Shown: positions 19,404 to 28,281, counted from the first letter of the stretch. The stretch is DNA of 64,000 bases from Natronococcus roseus (GCF_043677095.1 NZ_JBHLJR010000006.1:248001-312000), one strand, 5' to 3'. Numbers and translations are program-made. Notes: a model not told the origin generated them from the sequence alone.

Positions 19404-22274
19404 CTACGCCCTGGGAAACGCCGGCAGCGCGTGGGTCGCCGTCACCGAGACGTCGACCGACGTTCCCACGTCGTACCAGTCGTCGTGGGACTGGCGACTC
19501 GAGACGCGCTCGCCGCCCTCGAGTTCGATCCGGTAGCGGACCGTCTCCCCGTTGAACTGGCGGCCGACGATCCGTCCGTCGCCGGTCGACGACGGCGCTA
19601 TCGCGACGTCGTCGGGACGGACGAGGACCTCGATCGCCCGTTCGGTCTCGGGGAGGGAGACGCGGTCGGGCTCGAACGCCCCGAGGGGCGTCTCGACGAC
19701 TCCTCCCTCGAGGCGACCGGGGAGGTAGTCACCCCGACCGAGGAAGTCGGCGACCATCCGCGAGTCGGGCTCCATGTACAGCGCCCGCGGCGACGCGAGC
19801 TGTTCGATCCTGCCGGCGTTCATCACGGCCGTCCGGTCGCCGACCGAGAGCGCCTCCTCCTGGTTGTGCGTGACCCAGACGGCGGTGACGTCGACCTCCT
19901 CTAAGATCCGCTGGACGCTGTTTCGCATCCGGGCTCGGAGCCCGGCGTCGAGGTTCGAGAGCGGCTCGTCGAGCAACAACACCTCGGGGCGGGGCGCGAG
20001 CGACCGGGCCAGCGCGACCCGCTGTTTCTGCCCGCCCGAGAGCTCGTCGGGGTAGCTGTCGCGGTACGCCGAGAGGCCGACCAGCTCGAGCAGTTCCGCG
20101 ACCGCGTTCGCCCGCTCCCCGTCGTCGTCCTCGAGCCCGAAGGCGACGTTCTCGGCGACGGTCTTGTGGGGAAAGAGCGCGAACTCCTGGAAGACGATGC
20201 CGACGTCGCGCTCCTCGGCGGGGCGGTAGGTCTCTTCGTTCGCGACCGTCTCCCCGTCGATCCGGATCGTCCCGCCGCCGGGGCGCTCGAGTCCGTCGAT
20301 CAGTCGCAGTGTCGTCGTCTTCCCGCAGCCCGAAGGCCCGAGGAGGGTGAGGATCTCGCCGCGGCGCACCGACAGCGAGATCCCGTCGACCGCGGGACGG
20401 CCGTCGTAGCGCTTCCGGACGTCCTCGAGCTCGAGGACGACCTCCCGTTCCCCGGAGTCCTCGTCGTCCGTACTGCCCGCCCTCGAGCCGGTTCTCGCGG
20501 CGTCGACGGTCGTCCCGCCGTCCATCACCGCCCGGTCACCCGTCCCGTCCGGACCGGGGAACGGCTCTTCTCCGACGTCCGCGGCGTCGCCGCGATTCTG
20601 GCGCCACTTGCGAAGGGCCGCCAGCGCGTCGGGATACTCCCGGGAGACCACCCCGAGGATCGAGAGCCCGGAGATGAACACGAGCACCAGCGCCGGCACG
20701 GCGGCGTAGCCGTAGTAGGCGTTTCGCTCCGCGGCCCAGATGAACGTCGCGAGCGTGTCGAACCCGATCGGGCGAAGCAACAGCGTCGCGGGCAGCTCCT
20801 TCATCCCGTGCAGGAAGACCAGCGCCGCGCCGGCGACCACCCCCGGAAACACGAGCGGGAGCGTGATCCGGCGAAACGCCTGGAACGGCGTGTTCCCGAG
20901 CGATCGGGCGGCCTCGACGAACTGCGGGTTGACGTAGAGGATCGCCGCCCGGGTCGAGCCGACGGCCAGCGGCAGGTAGAGCACGACGTAGGCGAAGACC
21001 ACGAGCGGCACCGTCTGGTAAACCGAGGGGAGGTAGCGGGTGGCGAAGTAGACGAGGCTGAGCCCGATGACGACCCCGGGAACGGCGAAGCCGACGTAGG
21101 TCGCCCGCTCGAGGGTTCCCGAGAGCGGGGCGGGGTGTCGCGCGGCGAGGTACGCCACCGGGAGCGCGAGGCAGGCGGCGACGGCCGCGGCCAGCGCGGA
21201 GACGTAGACGGAGTTGATCGCGTACCCGGGCTCGAACCCGAAGCTGCCGGCGTAGGCGTCGGGCCCGGTGACCAGCCAGGAGAACAGAAACCCGACCGGA
21301 ACGAGAATCGCGAGCGCGACGATCACGGCGGGGACGATCAGCGCGGGCCAGCGCCAGCGGCCGAGCCGGATCGTGTACGGGCCCGAGTTCCCGCGGGCGC
21401 TGCCGTGGATCCGCTCGTGGCTGCGGACCTGGGACTCAACGAGGAGGATCACGAGCGTAATGGCCACGAGATGTAGGGAAAGCATCGCCGCGTAGTCGTG
21501 GGCGAGCGCGTTGTACTCGAGGTAGATCTGTCGGGTGAACACGCTGAGCCGGAGGATCGCCGGAACGCCGAAGTCGCCGGCGGTCTCGAGGGCGGTGAGC
21601 AATGCGCCGGCCGCGATAGCCGGTTTCACCATCGGGAGGACGATCCGGACGAACACGCCACGGATTCCGGTTTCGAGGCTCCGGGCGGCGTCGACGTAGG
21701 TCTTGTCCAGCGCCCGGAGCCCCGCGATCGTCGTGAGGTAGACGAACGGGTAGTTGTACAGCGTGAGGACGAACACGGTCCCCGGCATCCCGTATATTTC
21801 GGGAAGGGATTCGACGCCGAAGGGCGCGAGCGCTGACTGTAACCGGCCCTGAGGACCCCAGACGGAGACGAACGAGAACGCGGAGACGAAGCTGGGAACC
21901 ACGAGCGGCAGGGAGAGCGCGACGATCCAGAACCGCTTGAACGGCAGGTCGGTCAGGACGGTGAGGAAGGCAAGCGGCACCGCGATCAGCACCGACAGCG
22001 TCGTCACCGCGACGATCAGGACGACCGTGTTGAGCAACACGTCGAGCATTCCCCGCCGGAGGACGATGGAGGCGGCCCGATCGAGGTCGACGCTGAGCGC
22101 GACGACGCCGATCCAGACCACCGGGATCACGACCGTCGCGGCGACCGCGCCGGCCAGGAGCGTGAGCCCGACCGGCATCCGCTCGTCGTCGTCCTCGTCG
22201 GGGCCGTCCTCGCGTCGCCGGTGCTCTTCGTCCGGGTAGTCGTCGACGGTCTCGAAGGGGGAAAGCGAGGACAT
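19404..22274 (-). CDS. Fused ferric-iron-type ABC transporter: tandem permease plus ATPase
   Basis: A single 956-residue frame. Residues 1-30 are acidic. Residues 33-290 and 310-550 are two FbpB-like permease units with EAA loops (VDAARSLETGIRGVFVRIVLP at 192-212, shown in part: VDAARSLETGIRG; and VEAARSLGNTPFQAFRRI near 453). Residues 560-610 form an acidic, Gly/Ser linker. Residues 611-956 are an FbpC-like ATPase: Walker A GPSGCGKTT (646-654), LSGGQKQR (745), Walker B LLLDEP (766), then a TOBE domain. Normally permease and ATPase are separate genes. It is 15 bases downstream of the substrate-binding protein gene, forming an operon. Confidence 0.9.
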   Translation of the reverse strand: MSSLSPFETVDDYPDEEHRRREDGPDEDDDERMPVGLTLLAGAVAATVVIPVVWIGVVALSVDLDRAASIVLRRGMLDVLLNTVVLIVAVTTLSVLIAVPLAFLTVLTDLPFKRFWIVALSLPLVVPSFVSAFSFVSVWGPQGRLQSALAPFGVESLPEIYGMPGTVFVLTLYNYPFVYLTTIAGLRALDKTYVDAARSLETGIRGVFVRIVLPMVKPAIAAGALLTALETAGDFGVPAILRLSVFTRQIYLEYNALAHDYAAMLSLHLVAITLVILLVESQVRSHERIHGSARGNSGPYTIRLGRWRWPALIVPAVIVALAILVPVGFLFSWLVTGPDAYAGSFGFEPGYAINSVYVSALAAAVAACLALPVAYLAARHPAPLSGTLERATYVGFAVPGVVIGLSLVYFATRYLPSVYQTVPLVVFAYVVLYLPLAVGSTRAAILYVNPQFVEAARSLGNTPFQAFRRITLPLVFPGVVAGAALVFLHGMKELPATLLLRPIGFDTLATFIWAAERNAYYGYAAVPALVLVFISGLSILGVVSREYPDALAALRKWRQNRGDAADVGEEPFPGPDGTGDRAVMDGGTTVDAARTGSRAGSTDDEDSGEREVVLELEDVRKRYDGRPAVDGISLSVRRGEILTLLGPSGCGKTTTLRLIDGLERPGGGTIRIDGETVANEETYRPAEERDVGIVFQEFALFPHKTVAENVAFGLEDDDGERANAVAELLELVGLSAYRDSYPDELSGGQKQRVALARSLAPRPEVLLLDEPLSNLDAGLRARMRNSVQRILEEVDVTAVWVTHNQEEALSVGDRTAVMNAGRIEQLASPRALYMEPDSRMVADFLGRGDYLPGRLEGGVVETPLGAFEPDRVSLPETERAIEVLVRPDDVAIAPSSTGDGRIVGRQFNGETVRYRIELEGGERVSSRQSHDDWYDVGTSVDVSVTATHALPAFPRA

Positions 22275-22289
22275 GGGAGGCGACGGTGC

Positions 22290-23390
22290 TCAGAACGGCA
22301 CGCCCACGTCCCGCAGGATCTCCTGGGCCGGTTCGGGGTCGGCCAGCTCGTTGAGGTCGAACTCCGGGGGTTCGAACTCGTCGGTTCCTGGCACCTCCTC
22401 GATCGGTTCGACGCCGTCGACCGTCGGGTACTCCCAGGTCGTCGTCGCGAAGTACTCCTGGGCCTCCGCCGAGACGAGGTGTTCGACGAACGCCTCCGCG
22501 GTCGACTGGTCGTCGCTGTCGGCCATGACGGCTCCGCCGGTGACGTTGTACATCGCCCCGGCGTCGCCGCTCGTGAACGTGATGTCGTAGGCGTCGCCGG
22601 GGCTGTCGGCAAGCGTGTAGTGGTTTGTCAGCCCGACGCTAACCTCGCCGTCGGTGACCGCCTGCGCCAGCCCGCTGTCCCCGCCCGGGGAGATCTCGGC
22701 GTCTTGGTCCTCGGTCAGCGTCTCGACCCACTCCCGGGTCTCGTCCTCGCCGTGGATGACGATCATCGCCGTCAGGAACGCCTGGGTCGATCCCTGATCT
22801 GGGGGCCACATGATGTCACCGGCGAACCGGTCGTCCTCGGCGTAGGCGAAGATGTCGTCCGGGAGGTCGTCGGCGTCGTACGCCTCTGTGTTGTACGCAA
22901 TCGCCCGATACCGTCTCGTGAACCCGATCCAGTGGCCGTCGGGATCCCGGGACCCCTCGTCGACGCGATCGAGAACATCGTCGGCGAGTTCGACCGTGTA
23001 GCCGTCGTCTCTCAGGTCGGTCATCGACTGGCTCTCGCTCCCGTAGAAGACGTCCGCCGGCGTCTCGGCCTCGGCCTCGATCGCACCGACGAGGTCGGCG
23101 GTGTCGTCGTAGCGCACCTCGAGTGAGAACTCGTCGTACTCCGACTCGATGTGCTCCATCAGTTCGCCGATCCGGGGCTCGCTCCGGCCGGAGTACACCG
23201 TCAGCTCGCCGCTCAGGTCGGGTAGGTCCTCCATCGATACCCCGCCGGGGTCCGAACGCCCCTCCACGTACTCCGGATCTCCGAGGACGTCCTCGTCGTC
23301 GGTTCCGCCGAGACAGCCGGCTGTCAGTCCGATTGCAGTTCCCCCGATCGCCGCGAGTGTGGTGCGTCGAGTCACCACCCTTCGATCCAT
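22290..23390 (-). CDS. Iron ABC transporter substrate-binding lipoprotein
   Basis: 366 residues. A Tat signal with lipobox (RRVVTRRTTLAAIGGTA ... LTAGC) anchors it outside the membrane. The rest is a FutA/FbpA-like binding protein: ELTVYSGRSEPRIGELM, DVFYGSESQSMTDL, FTRRYRAIAYNTEAY, VGLTNHYTLA. Several Tyr typical of ferric-ion binding are visible. The ATG at 23390 has ATTTATG (23412-23418, complement) about 25 bases upstream, and the long open frame further upstream is not used. It feeds the fused permease-ATPase. Confidence 0.88.
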   Translation of the reverse strand: MDRRVVTRRTTLAAIGGTAIGLTAGCLGGTDDEDVLGDPEYVEGRSDPGGVSMEDLPDLSGELTVYSGRSEPRIGELMEHIESEYDEFSLEVRYDDTADLVGAIEAEAETPADVFYGSESQSMTDLRDDGYTVELADDVLDRVDEGSRDPDGHWIGFTRRYRAIAYNTEAYDADDLPDDIFAYAEDDRFAGDIMWPPDQGSTQAFLTAMIVIHGEDETREWVETLTEDQDAEISPGGDSGLAQAVTDGEVSVGLTNHYTLADSPGDAYDITFTSGDAGAMYNVTGGAVMADSDDQSTAEAFVEHLVSAEAQEYFATTTWEYPTVDGVEPIEEVPGTDEFEPPEFDLNELADPEPAQEILRDVGVPF

Positions 23391-23411
23391 GTTACCGTGC
23401 CTGTACGAGGG

Positions 23412-23418
23412 GGGCCAT
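23412..23418 (-). promoter_or_regulatory. TATA-like box of the iron ABC operon
   Basis: The complement reads ATTTATG, placed 25 bases before the start at 23390. No DtxR-type palindrome is obvious next to it. Confidence 0.45.
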
Positions 23419-23578
23419 AAATCCACGTTTTCAGGTACGTTCGTTCGTTGAACAACCGTACACGCGTGACCGTTTTCCGAACCGACGGATCCCGCGTCCG
23501 TCTCGACCCGACTGCTCCTCCCTGAGGAGGAGCGCGAACCCTGGCTGGAGAGTGCAAAGCGGGTGCGTCGGCGGGCAG

Positions 23579-24199
23579 TCAGGCGATGTCTCGGCTGGTG
23601 TCGATCGCGACTCCGTCGGTCAGTTCGAGCGTGATCGCCTCGGCGGGCTGGCCGTCGTAGCGAAACTTCGGTATCGCGAGAGTGGTCTCGAGGCGGCCCC
23701 CCGCGCGATCGGTACGAAGCTCGAAGACCGCGTCGGCGGCGTGGAGGGTTCGGGTCCGGTTTCGGGGTTTCGCGCCGCGCAGACAGTGGAGGACGGCGAC
23801 CCCGTCGGCCTCGAGCAGCGCCCCCTTCAGCTCGTTCAAAAAGGCGACGTAGTCGTCCGGATCGGATCGCTCGAGGCGATCGGCCGTGTCGACGATCAGG
23901 AGCCGCTCCTCGTCCAGGTCGGCGACGATCCGTGAGGCGTCCTCGAGTCGTTCGGCCGAGAGCCGCTCGACCCGGGTCTCGGCGACCGCCGCGGGGGCGA
24001 CCTCGAGCGACGATCGGACGGCCCGAACCGACCGTTCGGTGGAGAGATACCGCGTCTCGCACGCGGCCGTCAGTTCGTACAGCAGGCGTTCGGACTGGCT
24101 GGCCGGCTCGGCGGTGTAGGCGACGAGCGCTCCCCTCGGAAGGCCGCCCTCGAGTCTGCGATCCAGCGCGTCGATCCCGGTCCGAAGCCGATCGGCCAT
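23579..24199 (-). CDS. RecA-superfamily (KaiC/Rad55-like) ATPase-like protein
   Basis: 206 residues with the layout of haloarchaeal HTR-like/Rad55-type proteins: TGIDALDRRLEGGLPRGALVAYTAEPAS at the N-terminus, and LLIVDTADRLER as a Walker B-like strand. The P-loop position reads AEPASQSERLL instead of GxxGxGKT, so ATP binding looks degenerate. The ATG at 24199 is divergent from pyrB. Function is unknown. Confidence 0.65.
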   Translation of the reverse strand: MADRLRTGIDALDRRLEGGLPRGALVAYTAEPASQSERLLYELTAACETRYLSTERSVRAVRSSLEVAPAAVAETRVERLSAERLEDASRIVADLDEERLLIVDTADRLERSDPDDYVAFLNELKGALLEADGVAVLHCLRGAKPRNRTRTLHAADAVFELRTDRAGGRLETTLAIPKFRYDGQPAEAITLELTDGVAIDTSRDIA

Positions 24200-24307
24200 A
24201 CGATCGGCGACGTTGTCACAGCCACGGCATAACTCTTTATCCGTCGACGAACCCACCCTCGGCGAACAGGGAGATTCAAGGGGGTTGCAGGCCCCGTATC
24301 CAACGAG

Positions 24308-25243
24308 ATGCGCCACGACCACGTGATCACGAGCAAACACCTCTCGCGGGCGGACGTCGAGACCGTTCTCGACCGAGCGGCCGAGATCGCCGCCGATCCG
24401 TCGGCCGTCGCAGATCGCCACGCCGGGGCGTTGCTCGGCCTGCTCTTTTTCGAGCCGAGCACGCGAACGAAGCTGAGCTTCGAGACGGCGATGAAACGTC
24501 TGGGCGGGGACGTCGTCGACATGGGTTCGGTCGAGTCCTCGAGCGTCACGAAGGGCGAAACCCTCGCCGACACCGTTCGAGTGATCGAAGGCTACACAGA
24601 CGCGCTCGTCCTGCGCCACCCCAAGGAGGGCGCCGCGACGATGGCCAGCGAGTTCGTCGACGTTCCGTTGCTGAACGCCGGCGACGGGGCCGGACAGCAC
24701 CCGACACAGACCCTACTCGATCTGTACACGATCCGGGAGAACGCCGGCCTCGACGACCTCACGATCGGAATCATGGGTGATCTGAAGTACGGCCGAACCG
24801 TCCACTCGCTGGCCTACGCGCTGTCGAACTTCGACACCCGCCAGCACTTCATCAGTCCGGAGAGCCTGCAGCTTCCCCGGGAGGTCGTCTACGACCTCCA
24901 CCAGCAACAGGGCGGCCGGACGGGAATCCGCGAACACGAGCACCTCGAGGCGGTGCTCGGCGACCTGGACGTCCTCTACGTGACCCGGATCCAGCGCGAG
25001 CGGTTCCCCGACGAATCGGAGTACCGGAAGGTTGCGGGCGAGTATCAGATCGACAGGGAGACGCTCGAGGCCGCGAGCGACGACCTGACGGTGATGCACC
25101 CGCTTCCGCGGGTCGACGAGATCGCGCCCGAGGTCGACGACACGGAGTACGCGGCCTACTTCGAGCAGGCCCACAACGGGGTCCCGGTTCGGATGGCGCT
25201 GCTCGATCTCCTGCTGAGCGAGGGAGGTGTGAGCGATGAGTAA
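24308..25243 (+). CDS. pyrB: Aspartate carbamoyltransferase catalytic chain
   Basis: Commits carbamoyl phosphate and Asp to pyrimidine synthesis. The 311 residues are near the usual length. FFEPSTRTKLSFETAM is the carbamoyl-phosphate loop, SSVTKGETL the mobile 80s loop, LNAGDGAGQHPTQTLLDLYT the active site, and HPLPRVDEI the C-terminal 230s-240s loop. It overlaps pyrI by 8 bases, so the two chains are co-translated. A CTCTTTATCC box near 24231-24240 may drive it. Confidence 0.96.
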   Translation: MRHDHVITSKHLSRADVETVLDRAAEIAADPSAVADRHAGALLGLLFFEPSTRTKLSFETAMKRLGGDVVDMGSVESSSVTKGETLADTVRVIEGYTDALVLRHPKEGAATMASEFVDVPLLNAGDGAGQHPTQTLLDLYTIRENAGLDDLTIGIMGDLKYGRTVHSLAYALSNFDTRQHFISPESLQLPREVVYDLHQQQGGRTGIREHEHLEAVLGDLDVLYVTRIQRERFPDESEYRKVAGEYQIDRETLEAASDDLTVMHPLPRVDEIAPEVDDTEYAAYFEQAHNGVPVRMALLDLLLSEGGVSDE

Positions 25244-25715
25244 CGGTGGTGACGACCGCAGCGAGCACGAACTGCGAGTCAGCAAGATTCACAACGGAAC
25301 CGTCATCGACCACATCAACGGCGGACAGGCGCTGAACGTCCTCGCGATCCTCGGCATCGACGGCAGCCAGGGCGAGGAGATCTCGGTCGGAATGAACGTC
25401 CCCTCCGATCGGCTCGCTCGCAAGGACATCGTCAAGGTCGAGGGACGGGAGCTGAGCCAGGACGAGGTCGACGTGCTCTCGCTGATCGCGCCCGACGCGA
25501 CGATCAACATCGTCCGGGAGTACGACGTCGTCGAGAAACACCGCGTCGAGCGCCCCGACGTCGTCGTGGGGGTCCTCTCCTGTCCGAACGACGGCTGTAT
25601 CTCGACCGGCGAGGAACCCGTCGACTCGCGGTTCGAGGTCGTCGACGACGGGGTTCGGTGTTCGTACTGCGGGACGATCGTCCGGGAGGGGATCGCGTCG
25701 CTGATCGAACACTGA
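25236..25715 (+). CDS. pyrI: Aspartate carbamoyltransferase regulatory chain
   Basis: 159 residues. The N-terminal allosteric domain (LRVSKIHNGTVIDHINGGQALNVLAILG; here LRVSKIHNGTVIDHI) binds nucleotides. The C-terminal zinc domain has CPNDGCIS and CSYCG (four Cys) for contact with PyrB. It overlaps the end of pyrB. Confidence 0.96.
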   Translation: MSNGGDDRSEHELRVSKIHNGTVIDHINGGQALNVLAILGIDGSQGEEISVGMNVPSDRLARKDIVKVEGRELSQDEVDVLSLIAPDATINIVREYDVVEKHRVERPDVVVGVLSCPNDGCISTGEEPVDSRFEVVDDGVRCSYCGTIVREGIASLIEH

Positions 25716-25869
25716 GACGGAGTGCTGTAACCGTTTATCGGCCCACACGCCGGACGGGTCTCGAGTGCGTCGGTAACGACCTACAGCGGCCCGTACGGGA
25801 CGTTCGACGTCCTCGGGCGGAACGTGCCCGAAATCGATAAGTAAGCACCGTTCGACCCTTCGGACGAAC

Positions 25870-25980
25870 ATGTCCCGCGTACGCACCATCCTGATCGTCA
25901 CGTTCGTCGTCGCGCTCGTCTGGAAGGTCGCCTTCGGCGGCTCCTCGGACGTCGAGTACGAGTACGAACCGGAGCGGTAG
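25870..25980 (+). CDS. Small single-span membrane protein downstream of pyrBI
   Basis: 36 codons from ATG: a basic start (MSRVRT), one hydrophobic segment (ILIVTFVVALVWKVAF) and an acidic tail ending EYEYEPER. A GATAAGTAA-like box about 30 bases before the ATG suits a leaderless start. It is not recognised as a named family. Regular codon use, a plausible promoter and clear topology support a real gene. Confidence 0.55.
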   Translation: MSRVRTILIVTFVVALVWKVAFGGSSDVEYEYEPER

Positions 25981-26023
25981 TCGATCCGAACGGCTTACGG
26001 CCCCGTAGCCGTACACCGTTCGT

Positions 26024-26860
26024 ATGCACGGCGTCGTCACCCGAAACGAGGAGGAGGTACGGTGGCCGGAGTTCGACCGCGGCTTCTACGAGGTCAAAGA
26101 CGTCACCGGCAGGTCCGCCGAACCGATCGAAGACGCGGTGAACATGGTCTCCTGTTTCGGCGACAACGCCGCGGCCGACGCCGACCCGTCGCTGGTCCCG
26201 GTCGACGACCTGGGTCGGCCCGCCACGCGGGATCGCAAGTACTTCGACTGGGCGTACGTCTGTCCCTCCCGCGAGGACTACCGCGAGGGATTGTTCGAGA
26301 TCATCGACGACTGCGCCGCGGCCAACGAGGACGTGCGGTTGGACGATATCGGCTTTCCCCGGGAGGAGTACTGTCGCTGTGGCGTCTGCGAACAGAACTT
26401 TCAGCAGAGCGAGTACGACGATCGCCTCGAGTGGCGCGCCAGCGTCATCACCGAGTTCGTCGCGGAGGCCGTCGAGCACATCCCCGGCCGAGTCTACATG
26501 ACGCTGTATCCCGATCCGTACCCCGGCCATCTCTACGAGCGCGCCGGGATCGACCTCGAGGCCCTCGAAGAGTACGTCGACGAGTTCGTCGTCCCCCTGT
26601 ACGATACCGCCTACGAGACGACCTACTGGCTCGAGACGATCGCCAAGGGGTTCGAGAGCGCGCTCGAGACGCCGTTTAGCATCGAGCTGTACGCCGTCGA
26701 CGTCGACGTCGACAACCTGATCCACGCGACGGAGGTCGCGGAAGCCTACGGGACGAACGTCTTCTTCGGCTACCAGGCGTCGAACGCCCGGGCCGCGCTG
26801 CGCCGCCGCAGCGCGGACGAGCGCGACGGCGTCACCCACGGGGATCCCGACGGCGCCTGA
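26024..26860 (+). CDS. Conserved protein with a CxCxxC motif, possible glycosidase-like barrel
   Basis: 278 residues. Not recognised with certainty. VCPSREDYREGLFEIIDDC, VRLDDIGFPREEYCRCGVC and VYMTLYPDPYPGHLYERAG look like the strand-helix units of a TIM barrel, with acidic residues at strand ends as in glycoside-hydrolase-like proteins. CRCGVC (C117, C119, C122) could bind metal. The tail after residue 258 is charged and probably disordered. It follows the small membrane gene by 43 bases on the same strand. Confidence 0.6.
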   Translation: MHGVVTRNEEEVRWPEFDRGFYEVKDVTGRSAEPIEDAVNMVSCFGDNAAADADPSLVPVDDLGRPATRDRKYFDWAYVCPSREDYREGLFEIIDDCAAANEDVRLDDIGFPREEYCRCGVCEQNFQQSEYDDRLEWRASVITEFVAEAVEHIPGRVYMTLYPDPYPGHLYERAGIDLEALEEYVDEFVVPLYDTAYETTYWLETIAKGFESALETPFSIELYAVDVDVDNLIHATEVAEAYGTNVFFGYQASNARAALRRRSADERDGVTHGDPDGA

Positions 26861-26941
26861 AGGGGATCGAGTGCGGAGTGCCGCCCGGCGTCGGTAACCG
26901 ACGTTCGGTTCCACCGTCGCACAGTGGTGACAGCTGACACA

Positions 26942-26949
26942 CAGCTTTT
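26942..26949 (+). promoter_or_regulatory. TATA-like box that fixes the GTG start of the Usp gene
   Basis: CAGCTTTT is about 29 bases before the GTG at 26975. This supports that start, giving the typical YERVLFPTDVG N-terminus, over the upstream GTG at 26924. Confidence 0.45.
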
Positions 26950-26974
26950 GGTCCTCGGGGTCGAACCCAAGTTC

Positions 26975-27409
26975 GTGTACGAGCGCGTGCTGTTTCCGAC
27001 CGACGTCGGCGACCCTCCGGAGCGGGCGCTCGAGGCCGCGCTCGACCTCGCCGAGCGCTACGACGCGGAGCTCCGCGTCCTCACCGTCGTCGACACGACG
27101 AGGGTCGCCGCGAACGTCGAAACCGGACCCGCGCTCGAGCAGGCCGAGCGAACCGGATCGGCGACCGTCGAGAACCTCGTCGAGCGACTTCGCGAGCGGG
27201 GCCACGAACGGACCGTCGGCACGGTCGTCCACGGCCGCCCCCACGACGGCATTCTCTCCTACGCGGAGAACCACGACGTCGACCTGATCGTGATGGGAAC
27301 GCACGGTCGAACGGGGTTGGACCGGTATCTGGTCGGTAGTGTCACCGAGAAAGTCGTTCGGCTCTCGGACGTTCCGGTGTTGACGGTTCGACACCGTCTC
27401 GAGACGTGA
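26975..27409 (+). CDS. Universal stress protein (UspA family)
   Basis: 144 residues, the usual single-domain length. VLFPTDVGDPPERALEAALDLA is the N-terminal strand and helix (shown in part: VLFPTDVGD). The ATP-binding signature GTHGRTGLDRYLVGSVTEKVV is present near the C-terminus (GTHGRTGLDRYLVGS). The start is GTG. Confidence 0.9.
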   Translation: MYERVLFPTDVGDPPERALEAALDLAERYDAELRVLTVVDTTRVAANVETGPALEQAERTGSATVENLVERLRERGHERTVGTVVHGRPHDGILSYAENHDVDLIVMGTHGRTGLDRYLVGSVTEKVVRLSDVPVLTVRHRLET

Positions 27410-27535
27410 GACGGCCCTCCGTCCTCGGAACGCGGTTCTCGAGTTCGAAACGTCCCCTGTGGTACTGATCGGTCATCCGAACGGCGATAGATCGGGAAGG
27501 CGTGCTTCGCTCGGACGAGGATCGTAGCTGCGACG

Positions 27536-28186
27536 TTATCGCGTGTCGCGACGATCATCGTCGTCGCCGATGAGGTCGTCGTCATCGTCGTCGCCGATGA
27601 GGTCATCATCGTCGTCGTCACCGATGAGGTCGTCGTCATCGTCGTCACCGATGAGGTCATCATCGTCGTCGTCGCCGATGAGGTCGTCGTCATCGTCGTC
27701 ACCGATGAGGTCATCATCGTCGTCGTCACCGATGAGGTCGTCGTCATCGTCGTCACCGATGAGGTCATCATCGTCGTCGTCACCGATGAGGTCGTCGTCA
27801 TCGTCGTCGACGAACTCGTCGTCGTCGTCGCCGATCAGGTCATCGTCGTCGCCTCGATCCGCCGTGTCGGTGGCGCCGGTCGCCGATTCGGCACCCGCCG
27901 TCGTCCCGGCACCGGCTGCGCCGGTGTCCGCTCCGGGACTGGAGTCGAGGTCGCGCTCGAGGTGAATCTCGTCGTCGGTTACCTCGGCGACTGCGGGCTC
28001 CTGCAGGGGGTAGGCGTCCCCGTCGGAGTCACCCCAGCCGAGTTTCGCCTTGATCGTGTCCGTGATTCCGGGATCCGGTTCTACGTGCGCGGTGCCGTGT
28101 TCGACGTCGGCGACGAGACCGACCTCCTCGCCGTCGGCGTTGATCACTGTCTTTCCGATGTCGTCGTCGGTAAACTCTGGGGACAT
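27536..28186 (-). CDS. PRC-barrel protein with an Asp-rich tandem-repeat tail
   Basis: 216 residues. The N-terminal PRC-barrel-like domain (about 1-85: FTDDDIGKTVINADGEEVG, then a GWGDSDGDAYPLQ segment) is followed by an Ala/Gly/Thr linker (about 88-112) and then some eleven copies of an 8-residue unit DDDDDLIG. PRC barrels often bind other proteins or RNA. The tail would carry about 60 negative charges and could bind cations or act as a salt-tolerant spacer. The ATG at 28186 begins MSPEFTDDDIGK. Confidence 0.8.
   Translation of the reverse strand: MSPEFTDDDIGKTVINADGEEVGLVADVEHGTAHVEPDPGITDTIKAKLGWGDSDGDAYPLQEPAVAEVTDDEIHLERDLDSSPGADTGAAGAGTTAGAESATGATDTADRGDDDDLIGDDDDEFVDDDDDDLIGDDDDDDLIGDDDDDDLIGDDDDDDLIGDDDDDDLIGDDDDDDLIGDDDDDDLIGDDDDDDLIGDDDDDDLIGDDDDRRDTR
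27555..27845 (-). repeat. 24-base tandem repeat coding for DDDDDLIG
   Basis: About eleven head-to-tail 24-base units. Asp codons alternate between units: most pairs follow a 48-base super-period, with GTCGTCGTCATCGTC and GTCATCATCGTCGTC taking turns on the plus strand. That suggests growth by duplication of two-unit blocks. Confidence 0.85.
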
Positions 28187-28281
28187 TGCGATTTGAAACA
28201 CGACGAAGAACCGTACAATGGTGTTGCTTGCGGTGGCTTGCGACTCGAGTGTTCTCGCGGGCGAAATCGGACGTCCGTCAA

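Noticed and set aside
20166..21476. A 436-codon plus-strand frame inside the fused ABC gene
   Set aside because: Antisense to clear permease/ATPase motifs; Arg/Glu/Pro-rich low-complexity product.
27553..27845. CRISPR-like array
   Set aside because: Units are directly adjacent, 24 bases, with no spacers, and they code for DDDDDLIG in frame.
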